A DNA stretch of 64,000 nt from an uncultured Tenacibaculum sp. (GCF_947498805.1 NZ_CANMLT010000006.1:248001-312000); one strand, 5' to 3'; positions 1-9,581 are shown, counted from the stretch's first letter. Made by a program: numbers and translations. The notes: generated by a model not told the origin, from the sequence alone.

Positions 1-606
1 ATAGCCAGCTACCAAAACGCTTTAGAGGTCATTCAAGCTACACATGATAATAGTATAGATATTTATTTCTTAGACATTAACATGCCAGAAATTACTGGGT
101 TAAGTTTAGCTAAAATCTTAGGGAATTCAGCACATATCATCTTTACTACTGCCTATAGAGAATATGCTGTAGACGGCTTTGATTTACAAGCTACCGACTA
201 TTTATTAAAGCCTATTTCCTTTGATCGTTTTTTACAAGCCATACAAAAGATCACTTCAAAGTCAAAACCTACCCTAACTCCTTCAACAGAAACAAAAGCA
301 ACCGACTTTATGTTTGTTAGAGCAGACAGAAAAATGATTAAAATAAATTTTGATACTATTTTATACATTGAAAGCTTAGGTGACTATGTAAAAATTATCA
401 CTCAAAAAGAAACAATCACTACCAGAGAAACCATCTCGAATCTAGAGAAAGAACTTAACAGGAATTACTTCTTAAGAACTCATAGATCTTACATTGTTAA
501 CCTTCATCAAATAAACTCTTACACGAATGAGTTTATCGAAATAGAAAACAAAGCAATCCCTATTAGCAGAAGCTACAAAGAAGACGTTTTAAAGTTTTTA
601 AAATAA
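1..606 (+). CDS. LytTR-family response regulator (5' truncated)
   Basis: DNA-binding response regulator of the LytR/AlgR type, cut by the left edge of the window. The frame is open from base 1, so the real start lies upstream; the first internal ATG (base 82) falls inside the receiver domain. The receiver part shows the phospho-acceptor aspartate in FLDINMP (codon 73-75) and the conserved lysine in DYLLKP. The C-terminal LytTR domain (about bases 310-600) begins at FMFVRADRK and contains LYIESLGDYVKI. Its partner histidine kinase would normally be encoded just upstream, outside the window. The following SusC gene is 137 bases away, so co-regulation is possible but not shown. Confidence 0.93.
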   Translation: MASYQNALEVIQATHDNSIDIYFLDINMPEITGLSLAKILGNSAHIIFTTAYREYAVDGFDLQATDYLLKPISFDRFLQAIQKITSKSKPTLTPSTETKATDFMFVRADRKMIKINFDTILYIESLGDYVKIITQKETITTRETISNLEKELNRNYFLRTHRSYIVNLHQINSYTNEFIEIENKAIPISRSYKEDVLKFLK

Positions 607-743
607 GATAGTTAACGATACTATATTAACAATGAATTTGTTAATAAAATACATTTTTAACTGCTTACTGTACCATATTATCAAAAATTCGTAATTGATG
701 TTTTGATTTAATTTATTTGGATTTCTAATTCAAAAATTTAAGT

Positions 744-3700
744 ATGAAAACACGAATTTTATGGCTCTTATTTTTTATAACACAAATAACGCTAGCCCAA
801 GAAAAATTCATTTCAGGAATTGTTAGTGACACTTCCGGACCACTCCCTGGAGTGAGTATAGTAATCAAAGGTACAACGCAAGGTACCGAAACAGACTTCG
901 ACGGAAACTATAGGATAAAAGCAAAAATTAACGATGTACTTGTTTTTAGGTTTGTTGGAAAAAAAACAGTTGAAAAAACAGTTACTACTTCAAACACTAT
1001 CAATGTTTCTCTTGAAGATGACGATAACGTTTTACAGGAAGTAGTAGTTACTGCCTTGGGAAAAGTTAAGAAAAAGAAATCTTTAGGTTTCGCTCAGGCA
1101 TCTGTTAGTGGAGAAGATTTAATTAGAACAAACGAAGTAGATCTTAACAACTCAATCGCTGGTAAAGTTTCTGGGGTACAAGCTATAGGTAACTCGGGGG
1201 CTACCTTTGACAGTGCAGGTATTAGACTTAGGGGTAATTCTAATGTATTGTATGTGGTTGATGGAGTTAGGGTACAATCTCCAGCCGATATTAACACCGC
1301 CGACATTGATGATATCTCTATTTTAAAAGGAGGAGCTGCAACGGCATTATATGGAACAGATGCAAGTGGTGGTGTGGTAGTTATTACTTCGAAAAAAGCA
1401 AAAAAAGGAACAGAAATAAACGCACAGTTTAGTACAGAAGTTGGTAGTGTTACCAATATGTTAGAATACCAAAACGAATACGGTGGTGGTTATAGCCAAA
1501 ACTTTATAACCATGTCTAACGGTCAATTACGCCCTGATTATGGTGCAGATCAATCTTGGGGACCTAGACTAGATGGTACCTTAGTAAGGCATTGGGATAG
1601 TTGGATTGAAGGTGATCCTGAATACGGAAAACTAAGACCTTGGTCTCCAAACCCAACAAACGTAGAAGATTTTTATGAAGAAGCAATTATAAAAAAGGTA
1701 ATCCTCACGTTTCAAAACGGAGGAGAAAATCACAATATAAGCTCTACTTTAAGACATGTTGATCAAGAAGGTATTCTTCCAAATTCAGGAAGAAAAACCA
1801 CTCAATTTAGTTCAAATGTTAACTTTAATGTTACCGAAAAACTAAAATTAACTGCCAACCTTAACTATCAAATTAGAAACACTTTAAACAATCCACAACT
1901 AGGATACACAGGAAGTGGATCATTTTTTAGACCAAACCAATGGTGGCAAAGACAATTAGATATGAAACGTCTAAGAAACTATAAACGAAACGGTAAGTTT
2001 GTTTCTTGGAACATTCAAAGTCCTACCAATCCTATACCTGCTTTCTGGGATTCACCATATTTTGAATTCTTTGAAAACAGAAACGAACAGGACAAAAACG
2101 CAATTTTTGGGAAAGTTGCTTTAGACTATGAATTTAATGAACAATTTAGTGCCTCTTTACAGTATAGAAAAACATTCAATACATTTGATTTCTACAGACT
2201 AAGAGCCTTCGGAGGAAGAGGTGGTGCTACAGAACCAAGGTACGACGAAAGTACTTCTACAAACTCTGAAGACGAATTATTTGGTTCAATTACTCACAAG
2301 ATCAAACTTGGAAACAATGATGAGTTTGATGTAAATACAACCGTAGGGTTTCAAATTCAAAATAAAGAATTCAAATCATACTTTGCTAATACTGTTGGAG
2401 GGTTAACTACTCCAGGGTTTTACTCGATAGATTCTTCAGTTGACAGGCCTTTTATTGGAAGAAATTTAGCTACGATAAAATCTAGAGCTATTTTCGGGAA
2501 TCTTACTATTGGTTATGATGACATATTATTCCTAGATGCTACATTACGTTCTGACTGGAGCTCTACAGCAAATCCAGAAAAAAACAGGGTTATTACCTAT
2601 GGAGTATCTACCAGTTTCGTTTTTAGCGAACTATTAAAAGACTTAGACTTTTTAAGTTTTGGTAAGTTAAGAGGAGGTTTTTCAAGTGCTCCAAGCTTCC
2701 CAGGAATTCATCAAATTCTAGAAACTTATCAAAGTGCTGGAAACTACAATGGACAACCATTATATTCAATACCTTCTACAGCTAAAAATCCAGAAATTAT
2801 TGGTGCTAGCTCAAAAGAAAAAGAATTTGGTTTGGAACTGAAGTTTCTTAACAACAAAATTGGTTTAGACTTAACACATTACAACACAAAAATTGAAGGT
2901 TTTCCTAGACCGGTAGCATTACCCGCATCAACAGGATTCTCTTCAATTCAAAGAAATAGTGGAAAAGAAACAAGAAGTGGATGGGAACTAGGATTAAATT
3001 TTAAACCTATAACTACCGATGACTTTTCTTGGACTTCTTCTATCAATTTAGCTACTATTGATTGGGTTGTAGATGAGATAAACGCTACCGACGATCCTAG
3101 TCTTCCTAGTACAAGAGTATTAGACAGAGTATGGACATGGAATACAGGATATATTAACTTAAAAGATGTTGAAGGTAGAGCTAAAGGAGGTATTTATGGT
3201 TCTAGACCGAAAAGAGACGCACAAGGTAGATTAATTATTAATCAATCTGCAGGTGATTGGAGTAGACAATTATTTGAAGTTGAAAATGATGTTTTACTGG
3301 GTAATTTCTTACCAGACTTAACAGGTGGATTTAACAACACTTTTAGATACAAAAACTTTGAATTATCAGCTACTATCGATTTCCAAATTGGAGGTGATTA
3401 TTATTCAACATCAAAAAGATGGGCTCGAGGTTCTGGACAATCTATAGAAACTGTTGGTACAAATGATAAAGGAAATCCTATTAGAGATGACGTAGCCGAT
3501 GGAGGTGGTATTAGAGTTGATGGAGTAGATTCTGTAACTGGTGATCCTGTTACTAGATACATTACAGCATACGCTTATTTTGACAGACAATTACCTGCCT
3601 TTGGAGAAAGCCTAGTTTTTGATGCTAGTTATGTTAAGCTTCGTCAGTTTTCTTTAAGCTATACACTTCCAAAAGGGTGGTTTGACAAATGGGGAATTAA

Positions 3701-3890
3701 AAATGTAAGAGCAAGTATTTATGGAAATAATCTATGGTTAATATATGCAGCTGATGAAATAGATCCTTCAGAGATAGAAAATGTAAGCGGTACAAGTTTA
3801 GGAAGAAACGGAAACGGTTTTAGATGGCAAGAAGGAGCTCAATTTCCAAGTCAAAGAACCATTGGTTTTAATCTTAATTTAACTTTTTAA
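744..3890 (+). CDS. SusC/RagA-family TonB-linked outer membrane receptor
   Basis: Outer membrane TonB-dependent importer that forms a complex with the SusD-like lipoprotein encoded 10 bases downstream. Of 1048 residues, about 1-18 form a signal peptide ending TLAQ. A carboxypeptidase-regulatory-like domain follows (about 20-100, with the DFDGNY signature), then the TonB plug (about 100-215, VVDGVRVQSPADINT) and a large beta-barrel ending in an aromatic residue (NLNLTF). The length is usual for SusC proteins. No glycosidase, sulfatase or peptidase gene lies nearby, so the substrate cannot be inferred. No exact TAnnTTTG box is visible before the gene. Confidence 0.95.
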   Translation: MKTRILWLLFFITQITLAQEKFISGIVSDTSGPLPGVSIVIKGTTQGTETDFDGNYRIKAKINDVLVFRFVGKKTVEKTVTTSNTINVSLEDDDNVLQEVVVTALGKVKKKKSLGFAQASVSGEDLIRTNEVDLNNSIAGKVSGVQAIGNSGATFDSAGIRLRGNSNVLYVVDGVRVQSPADINTADIDDISILKGGAATALYGTDASGGVVVITSKKAKKGTEINAQFSTEVGSVTNMLEYQNEYGGGYSQNFITMSNGQLRPDYGADQSWGPRLDGTLVRHWDSWIEGDPEYGKLRPWSPNPTNVEDFYEEAIIKKVILTFQNGGENHNISSTLRHVDQEGILPNSGRKTTQFSSNVNFNVTEKLKLTANLNYQIRNTLNNPQLGYTGSGSFFRPNQWWQRQLDMKRLRNYKRNGKFVSWNIQSPTNPIPAFWDSPYFEFFENRNEQDKNAIFGKVALDYEFNEQFSASLQYRKTFNTFDFYRLRAFGGRGGATEPRYDESTSTNSEDELFGSITHKIKLGNNDEFDVNTTVGFQIQNKEFKSYFANTVGGLTTPGFYSIDSSVDRPFIGRNLATIKSRAIFGNLTIGYDDILFLDATLRSDWSSTANPEKNRVITYGVSTSFVFSELLKDLDFLSFGKLRGGFSSAPSFPGIHQILETYQSAGNYNGQPLYSIPSTAKNPEIIGASSKEKEFGLELKFLNNKIGLDLTHYNTKIEGFPRPVALPASTGFSSIQRNSGKETRSGWELGLNFKPITTDDFSWTSSINLATIDWVVDEINATDDPSLPSTRVLDRVWTWNTGYINLKDVEGRAKGGIYGSRPKRDAQGRLIINQSAGDWSRQLFEVENDVLLGNFLPDLTGGFNNTFRYKNFELSATIDFQIGGDYYSTSKRWARGSGQSIETVGTNDKGNPIRDDVADGGGIRVDGVDSVTGDPVTRYITAYAYFDRQLPAFGESLVFDASYVKLRQFSLSYTLPKGWFDKWGIKNVRASIYGNNLWLIYAADEIDPSEIENVSGTSLGRNGNGFRWQEGAQFPSQRTIGFNLNLTF

Positions 3891-3900
3891 AGAAATAATC

Positions 3901-5379
3901 ATGAAAAAGCATATTATAAATATCTCAATAGTATCTCTAACTTTTCTATTTACACTTTCTTGTACAAAGGTAGATTTTGGAGATACCAACATAGATCCAA
4001 ACAATCCAACTGAAAATTTAACAAACGCATTATTATCAAATGCACTCTTTGTAACTGGTGGAGCTTCTACGGCAATTACTCCGGGGTATTATGTACAACA
4101 TTATTCAGACATACAATACACCGATGGTTCAAGATATGGAACTTCTGAGTTTGGATATAACGGGTTTTACACAGGAACCTTACATAATTTAGAAAGGATA
4201 ATTGCATTGAATACCAATGATAACACAAAGAACGACGTAGCTACTTATGGTAACAACGACAACCAAATAGCCGTAGCTAAATTAGTGAAAGCATTCACCT
4301 ATCAACAAATGACAGATAGATGGGGATACATTCCTTTTTCACAAGCTCATAAACCTGGTGAATTTGATTTCCCAGAATTTGATTCTTCTATAACAATTTA
4401 TGACCAATTGTTTAACTTAATTGATGAAGCATTAGCTCAAATTAAAACTTCGGAAAGTGGACCTACTGGAGATATTATCTTTCAGGGAAACATGGAAAGA
4501 TGGAAACAATTTGGAAATACTTTAAAATTAGTAATGGCACTAAGGTTATCAGATGCTTCTTCGGAAATGACCACAGCATCTGGAATTAACAATTATGCAG
4601 AAACAAAATTTAATGAAGCAATGCCAGGAGCAATTAGCAACCAAGCAGAAGACATTTTGTTTCCATATACACTAGATGATGCAACCGATAATCCTTGGCA
4701 AGATCGATATAATGGAAATCGTGCACCTGATTTTACAGTAAGTAAAACTTTAGTGGATTTCTTACAAGATCCTAACAGAAATGATCCTCGTATAGCAAAA
4801 TATGCCGATGAAGTTCAAAACGCACCAGGAACTTATGTAGGAATGGAATACGCAGTTATCTCACCAAACGTAGACAGACAAGATATTTCATTGCTAACCT
4901 CAAACATCGCTAACAAAGGAGATGCTCCTGGGTATGTTTTCACCTATGCGCAAGTAGCCTTTGCTAAAGCAGAAGCAGCTTTAAAAGGGTGGATTTCTGG
5001 AACTCCATCTGATTACTATTATGAAGGAATTAATGCTTCTATGAAACAATGGGCTGTTACTGACGCACAGTACAATACCTATATTACGCAGCCAGCCGTT
5101 GTATGGGACGCTGCAAGAGGAATCGAATTAATTGCTGAACAAAAATGGATTGCTCTTTTTATGCAACCTTTTGAAGCATGGGCAGAATGGAGAAGATTGG
5201 ATTTGCCAGCATTAACTCCGGCAGCTAGCCCGATTAACGGAACTGCAATTCCAGTAAGATATGGTTATTCAAGTACAATCAACGATAGTAATAGAGCTGA
5301 GCTTCAAAAAGCAATACAAAGCCAAGGCTTACCTACTCTAGATGATTTGGGTACTAAACTGTTCTGGGATAAAAACTAA
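3901..5379 (+). CDS. SusD/RagB-like nutrient-binding outer membrane lipoprotein
   Basis: Surface lipoprotein that caps the SusC barrel and captures the ligand. The signal peptide ends in a lipobox with the lipidated cysteine at residue 21 (FTLSC). The body, 492 residues, has the helical SusD pattern: an N-terminal DPNNPTENL segment, KAFTYQQMTDRWG and a C-terminal EQKWIALFMQPFEAWAEWRR stretch characteristic of the SusD_2 subgroup. It is separated by only 10 bases from the SusC gene and is followed by a terminator, so the two form a simple operon. Substrate unknown. Confidence 0.93.
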   Translation: MKKHIINISIVSLTFLFTLSCTKVDFGDTNIDPNNPTENLTNALLSNALFVTGGASTAITPGYYVQHYSDIQYTDGSRYGTSEFGYNGFYTGTLHNLERIIALNTNDNTKNDVATYGNNDNQIAVAKLVKAFTYQQMTDRWGYIPFSQAHKPGEFDFPEFDSSITIYDQLFNLIDEALAQIKTSESGPTGDIIFQGNMERWKQFGNTLKLVMALRLSDASSEMTTASGINNYAETKFNEAMPGAISNQAEDILFPYTLDDATDNPWQDRYNGNRAPDFTVSKTLVDFLQDPNRNDPRIAKYADEVQNAPGTYVGMEYAVISPNVDRQDISLLTSNIANKGDAPGYVFTYAQVAFAKAEAALKGWISGTPSDYYYEGINASMKQWAVTDAQYNTYITQPAVVWDAARGIELIAEQKWIALFMQPFEAWAEWRRLDLPALTPAASPINGTAIPVRYGYSSTINDSNRAELQKAIQSQGLPTLDDLGTKLFWDKN

Positions 5380-5482
5380 TAAAAGTAATTTGACTATTGT
5401 TCGAATTACACATAATTGATGTGATAAAATTTACATTGTAACTAATCTTACATAATTATTTGAATTATTTTATCATTCGTTT

Positions 5483-5518
5483 AAAAGACTGTTTTTTATA
5501 TAAAAGACAGTCTTTTTT
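5483..5518 (+). terminator. Intrinsic terminator after susCD
   Basis: A 10-bp perfect stem (5483-5492 with 5507-5516) around a 14-base AT loop is followed by a T-tract. It closes the SusC/SusD operon. Confidence 0.8.
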
Positions 5519-5535
5519 ATTTTATACTTTACAAC

Positions 5536-5543
5536 TATCTTTA
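5536..5543 (+). promoter_or_regulatory. Probable -7 box of mvaD
   Basis: TATCTTTA matches the Bacteroidota -7 consensus TAnnTTTG at seven of eight positions. It lies 17 bases before the TTG start at 5561 and just after the susCD terminator. No clear -33 TTG is visible. Confidence 0.4.
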
Positions 5544-5560
5544 CACCAAAATTTAGAGCA

Positions 5561-6640
5561 TTGAACACTTCAGAATTTATTTATAAATCTTCAGAAAAGA
5601 ACATTGAAAACTTAACAGTTGCATGGCAAACTCCAAGTAATATTGCTTTGGTAAAATATTGGGGGAAAAGCGAACCACAAATTCCTAAAAACGCCTCAAT
5701 TAGCTTTACACTAAACAACTGTAACACAAAGACAAAAATTGAGTTTTCAAAAACAAACACACTTCAATCACCAGAATTTGAACTTTATTTTGAAGGTAAA
5801 AAGAAGGACGATTTTAAACCTAAAATTAATAAGTTCTTTGAACGTATAAAAGAATATTGTCCATATATCTTGGAGTATAAGATGGTAATCCATTCTGAAA
5901 ATTCTTTTCCTCATAGTAGTGGAATTGCTTCTTCTGCTAGTGGAATGGCCGCTATTGCAATGTGTTTAATGAATTTAGAAAAAGAACTAAACCCATCATT
6001 AACCGATGCCTATATAAATCAAAAAGCTTCGTTTCTAGCCAGATTAGGTTCAGGTAGTGCTAGTAGAAGTATTGAAGGCCCATTAGTAGTTTGGGGAGAA
6101 CATCCTAAAATAACCGGTAGTTCTGATTTATATGGAGTTAAATTCCCATTTAATGTACATACTGTTTTTGAAGATTATTGCGATACTATTTTGTTAGTTG
6201 ACAAAGGAGAAAAGCAGGTTTCTTCAACAGTTGGGCATAATTTAATGCATGATCATCCATATGCTGAAAATCGCTTTAAACAAGCAAATGACAACCTAGA
6301 GAAACTTTCAGAAATTCTTCAAAATGGTGACATCAAAAGCTTTATTTCACTTGTTGAAAGTGAAGCTTTAACCTTGCATGCAATGATGCTTACTAGTAAT
6401 CCGTATTTTATATTAATGAAACCTAATACCTTAGAAATAATTAATGAAATATGGGAATATAGAAAAGAAACCAACAGTAATGTTTGCTTTACTTTAGATG
6501 CAGGAGCGAATGTTCATTTATTATACCCTCAAAACGAAAAGGAAACTATTGAAAACTTCATTAAGGAAACTTTAAGTAAATACTGCCAAAAAAATCATTA
6601 TATTTGTGATAATGTGGGCTTTGGCGCGCAAAAAATATAA
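5561..6640 (+). CDS. mvaD: Diphosphomevalonate decarboxylase
   Basis: GHMP-family enzyme that converts mevalonate 5-diphosphate to isopentenyl diphosphate, the last step of the mevalonate route. The N-terminal motif AWQTPSNIALVKYWGK (about 21-36), the nucleotide loop SSGIASSASGMAAIA (119-133) and the catalytic-aspartate segment LDAGANVHLLY are all visible. The start is a TTG: the next in-frame ATG is near residue 108, after the first catalytic motif. It heads a block with a mevalonate-type kinase and a prenyltransferase. The length, 359 residues, fits the family. Confidence 0.93.
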   Translation: MNTSEFIYKSSEKNIENLTVAWQTPSNIALVKYWGKSEPQIPKNASISFTLNNCNTKTKIEFSKTNTLQSPEFELYFEGKKKDDFKPKINKFFERIKEYCPYILEYKMVIHSENSFPHSSGIASSASGMAAIAMCLMNLEKELNPSLTDAYINQKASFLARLGSGSASRSIEGPLVVWGEHPKITGSSDLYGVKFPFNVHTVFEDYCDTILLVDKGEKQVSSTVGHNLMHDHPYAENRFKQANDNLEKLSEILQNGDIKSFISLVESEALTLHAMMLTSNPYFILMKPNTLEIINEIWEYRKETNSNVCFTLDAGANVHLLYPQNEKETIENFIKETLSKYCQKNHYICDNVGFGAQKI

Positions 6641-6657
6641 CTTAATTCCCTTTAATT

Positions 6658-7152
6658 ATGAAAAATTCAACATTTTACCTGCTGATGTTGATTACCTTTT
6701 TATCTGTATCAGCTACCGCACAAGAAACTATATGGTTTGATGCCAATTGGCAAGAAACCTCAAAAGATAATGCTGAATATTACCGCCCTGCCCCACAAAA
6801 AAAAGGTAATGGTTATTTAATTGTTGATTATTTCAAAAATGGTCAAATACAAATGAAAGGTTTTAGTACTAACGCTGAACCGCATAAAGAAGAATTTCAA
6901 GGTTTAGTTGTGTATTATCATCAAAATGGAAAACCATATCACGAAGCAAATTATAAAGACGGAAAGTTACATGGTGTAAGGAAAGTTTATTTCGAAAGTG
7001 GTGAACTTAAAGAACAAGGAAAGTACAAAGATGGACAGCGAGATGGTATTTGGAAAACTTTTTATAAAACTGGAAAAATAGAAACTAAAGGAAAGTACCA
7101 AGACGGAGAAAAAGTCGGTGTTTGGAAAACCTTCTATAAAAACGTTCAATAG
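6658..7152 (+). CDS. YwqK/MORN-repeat secreted protein
   Basis: A 164-residue exported protein with a signal peptide (about 1-21, ending SATAQ). It then carries three or four copies of a roughly 23-residue beta-hairpin repeat of the form YKDGK-x-G-x-W-K-x-F/Y (for example about 95-164), typical of proteins named YwqK-family antitoxin. That name comes from homology; no toxin partner is visible here and the export signal argues against a classical cytoplasmic antitoxin. It starts 17 bases after mvaD and probably shares its transcript. Function unknown. Confidence 0.75.
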   Translation: MKNSTFYLLMLITFLSVSATAQETIWFDANWQETSKDNAEYYRPAPQKKGNGYLIVDYFKNGQIQMKGFSTNAEPHKEEFQGLVVYYHQNGKPYHEANYKDGKLHGVRKVYFESGELKEQGKYKDGQRDGIWKTFYKTGKIETKGKYQDGEKVGVWKTFYKNVQ

Positions 7153-7177
7153 CAAGCAATTAAATAAATACTTTATC

Positions 7178-7185
7178 TATATTTG
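7178..7185 (+). promoter_or_regulatory. -7 promoter box before mevalonate kinase gene
   Basis: TATATTTG is a perfect match to TAnnTTTG. It overlaps the upstream in-frame TTG at 7183, so translation is more likely to begin at the ATG at 7204, giving a leader of roughly 15 bases. No TTG is seen at the -33 spacing. Confidence 0.5.
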
Positions 7186-7203
7186 CTGTCAAAATTCAAA
7201 CCT

Positions 7204-8130
7204 ATGAAAGGACCTTTGTTTTATGCGAAAATATTGTTATTCGGAGAGTACGGGATCATTAAAGACTCTAAAGGACTCGCTATCCCTTTTAACACCTATA
7301 AAGGAGCATTAAAAACGGTAAGAAATTTAAGTGGTGAGGCTTTAAAATCTAATCAAAGCTTGCACAAGTTCTATGGTTACTTATCTAACTTAGATTCAGA
7401 TGCTGTTTCTTTTGATCTAGATCGCTTAAAAGAAGATATTGATGCTGGAATGTATTTTGATTCTTCAATACCTCAAGGATATGGAGTAGGAAGTTCAGGA
7501 GCCTTAGTTGCTTCTGTCTATGATAAATATGCAAATGATAAGATTACCGTTTTAGAAAATCTTACTCGAGATAAACTATTACAATTAAAGCAAATCTTTT
7601 CTTTGATGGAATCTTTCTTCCATGGAAAAAGTTCTGGTTTAGATCCGTTAAACTCTTATTTAAGCTTACCTATTTTAATCAACTCTAAAGAACATATTGA
7701 GCCTGCTGGAATTCCGTCTCAAAAAGAAGGAAAAGGAGCGGTTTTCTTATTAGATTCTGAACAAATTGGAGAAACGGAACCTATGGTAAACATCTTTATG
7801 AACAAGATGAAAAACGAAGGGTTTAGAAAAATGATAAGCGAAGAGTTTGCAACTTACACTGATGCTTGTATTGATGATTTCTTAAAAGGAAATGTAACAT
7901 CATTATTTGGAAATGTCAAGAAGCTTTCTAAAGTAGTTTTAGCAAACTTCAAACCTATGATTCCAGATGCTTTTCATAAAGTTTGGGAAAAAGGTATTCA
8001 AACCAATGATTACTACTTAAAACTTTGTGGTTCTGGTGGAGGTGGATACATCTTAGGGTTTACCGAAGATTTTGATAAAGCAAAGAACATTTTAAAAGAA
8101 TATAAATTAGAAGTAGTTTATAGATTTTAA
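7204..8130 (+). CDS. Mevalonate kinase family protein (GHMP kinase)
   Basis: GHMP-fold kinase expected to phosphorylate mevalonate; its proximity to mvaD supports this, but phosphomevalonate as substrate cannot be excluded. Visible motifs are the N-terminal YAKILLFGEYGI (about 6-17), the phosphate-binding loop PQGYGVGSSGALVASV in the first third, FHGKSSGLDPLNSY with the catalytic aspartate, and a C-terminal glycine-rich GSGGGGYILGF. The ATG at 7204 (308 residues) was chosen because an upstream TTG at 7183 sits inside a perfect -7 promoter box. A small membrane-protein gene begins 4 bases downstream. Confidence 0.87.
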   Translation: MKGPLFYAKILLFGEYGIIKDSKGLAIPFNTYKGALKTVRNLSGEALKSNQSLHKFYGYLSNLDSDAVSFDLDRLKEDIDAGMYFDSSIPQGYGVGSSGALVASVYDKYANDKITVLENLTRDKLLQLKQIFSLMESFFHGKSSGLDPLNSYLSLPILINSKEHIEPAGIPSQKEGKGAVFLLDSEQIGETEPMVNIFMNKMKNEGFRKMISEEFATYTDACIDDFLKGNVTSLFGNVKKLSKVVLANFKPMIPDAFHKVWEKGIQTNDYYLKLCGSGGGGYILGFTEDFDKAKNILKEYKLEVVYRF

Positions 8131-8134
8131 ATAA

Positions 8135-8617
8135 ATGTTTGTATTGATTCATTTAATATTCGAGTTTTTTAGAATCTCTATTCTCTCTTGTATTTATGGA
8201 TTACTTTTGAATTTTACTTTTAAATCAAAAAGAATGAACCTACCAATAATCGTTGGCTTTTTGTTCATCTCTTTATTCATCTGGAGATTTTCTTACTGGA
8301 GAAATAATGGTCTTGGTGATTCTGGAAGAATACCATTATCAGGGACACATGAAATTAAAATTATTGACTGGGTTCAGGGCACCATTTATTCTAATGGATC
8401 GCAGTTAGCAATCGCCGAAAAAATCTATTGCAAAGATGACATTCTATATATCGCAAACAATAATGGCTATTCTATAATAGAGTTAAGAAATGATGTAATA
8501 CATAAAAATCTTTCAGCAAAAGAATTCACTAACATGCAAGGAGAAGTAAACAAATTACAAAAGCTTAGTAAATTTCATTCTTCACATCATAGCACATTTA
8601 AATTACTGTTATTTTAG
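8135..8617 (+). CDS. Small membrane-anchored protein of unknown function
   Basis: A 160-residue protein with two hydrophobic segments near the N-terminus (about 1-25 and 37-52), followed by a soluble tail of about 105 residues. I do not recognise a family. It is packed between the mevalonate kinase gene (4 bases upstream) and the prenyltransferase gene (6 bases downstream), so it is very likely co-transcribed with both. The tight packing is the main support that it is real; its role in isoprenoid or membrane-lipid metabolism would be guesswork. Confidence 0.65.
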   Translation: MFVLIHLIFEFFRISILSCIYGLLLNFTFKSKRMNLPIIVGFLFISLFIWRFSYWRNNGLGDSGRIPLSGTHEIKIIDWVQGTIYSNGSQLAIAEKIYCKDDILYIANNNGYSIIELRNDVIHKNLSAKEFTNMQGEVNKLQKLSKFHSSHHSTFKLLLF

Positions 8618-8623
8618 GGTGAA

Positions 8624-9535
8624 ATGAGTAATACAAAAACTTTAAGTAAAAAACTATTTAGCCTTCTATCTGTTGTTAGAGGATATAATATATTAGTACT
8701 AATAGCAGCTCAATATTTGGCTGCTATTTTTATTTTTTCTGATGCTGATTCAATTAAAAAAGTAATTTTCGACTGGCATCTTCTTTATCTTGTACTTGCT
8801 ACCGTTTGTGTTATTGCAGCTGGATATATTATTAATAATTTCTACGATTTAAAAGCAGATAAAATTAACAGACCTGTTAAATCAAACTTAGATGCTTATG
8901 TAAAACAAGAAACAAAATTAAGCCTGTACTTTTTTTTAAACTTTGTGGGCTTTTATTTTGGTTGGTTGGTTTCATGGAAAGCAGCATTATTCTTTGCACT
9001 CTATATCTTTGGTATATGGTTTTATTCACACAAACTAAAGAAGTATCCAGTTTCTGGTCTTATTGCAGCAACCATACTTACCATCCTTCCTTTTTTTGTG
9101 GTATTTATACATTATAAAAACTTTTCTAAAGTTATTTTTATTCATGCTTTCTTTCTATTCCTCGTAATAATGGTGAGAGAATTGATTAAATATTTAGAAA
9201 ATATTAAAGGAGCTGTAGCCAATAATTACAACACATTCCCTGTGCAATATGGGGAACGAAACACTAAAAAAACCATTGTTTTTTTATTAGTTTTAACCTT
9301 GATACCCGTTGGTATTCTTTTTAATTACCCTGCTATTGAATATATGAAATACTACTTCTATTTAGCAGCTGTTATACTTATATTCATTGGATTTTATATT
9401 TGGAAAGCAACAGATAAAACCCAATATCAATTATTACATAACATTTTAAAGATACTTTTACTTATTGGTGTGTTTAGTTTGTTATTTATTGACAAGACTT
9501 TACTTTTAGATAAAGTTGTTGAAGTTTTAGATTAA
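8624..9535 (+). CDS. UbiA-family prenyltransferase with altered second Asp motif
   Basis: Integral membrane prenyltransferase (303 residues, about eight or nine hydrophobic helices) related to geranylgeranylglycerol-phosphate geranylgeranyltransferases and other UbiA enzymes. The first metal/diphosphate motif is intact: NNFYDLKAD at 71-79. The second motif, normally KDxEDxxGD, reads KYLENIKGA at 189-197, so the aspartates at 190, 193 and 197 are replaced by Tyr, Asn and Ala. The flanking RELI and NTFPVQYG keep the family pattern, so the alignment is secure. Context with two mevalonate-pathway genes fits a polyprenyl substrate. Activity is doubtful or altered. Confidence 0.8.
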   Translation: MSNTKTLSKKLFSLLSVVRGYNILVLIAAQYLAAIFIFSDADSIKKVIFDWHLLYLVLATVCVIAAGYIINNFYDLKADKINRPVKSNLDAYVKQETKLSLYFFLNFVGFYFGWLVSWKAALFFALYIFGIWFYSHKLKKYPVSGLIAATILTILPFFVVFIHYKNFSKVIFIHAFFLFLVIMVRELIKYLENIKGAVANNYNTFPVQYGERNTKKTIVFLLVLTLIPVGILFNYPAIEYMKYYFYLAAVILIFIGFYIWKATDKTQYQLLHNILKILLLIGVFSLLFIDKTLLLDKVVEVLD

Positions 9536-9553
9536 AAATCAAATATTTAGCGT

Positions 9554-9561
9554 ACATTTGC
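9554..9561 (+). promoter_or_regulatory. -7 promoter box of the pseudouridine synthase gene
   Basis: TACATTTG is a perfect TAnnTTTG match, 20 bases before the ATG at 9582 and 18 bases after the prenyltransferase stop codon. No TTG lies at the usual -33 distance. Confidence 0.5.
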
Positions 9562-9581
9562 GCGCTTAAAATTTTCAAGAA

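Noticed and set aside
6658..7152. Toxin-antitoxin module suggested by the YwqK family name
   Set aside because: No toxin gene lies next to it, and the signal peptide points to an exported protein. The name is a database convention.
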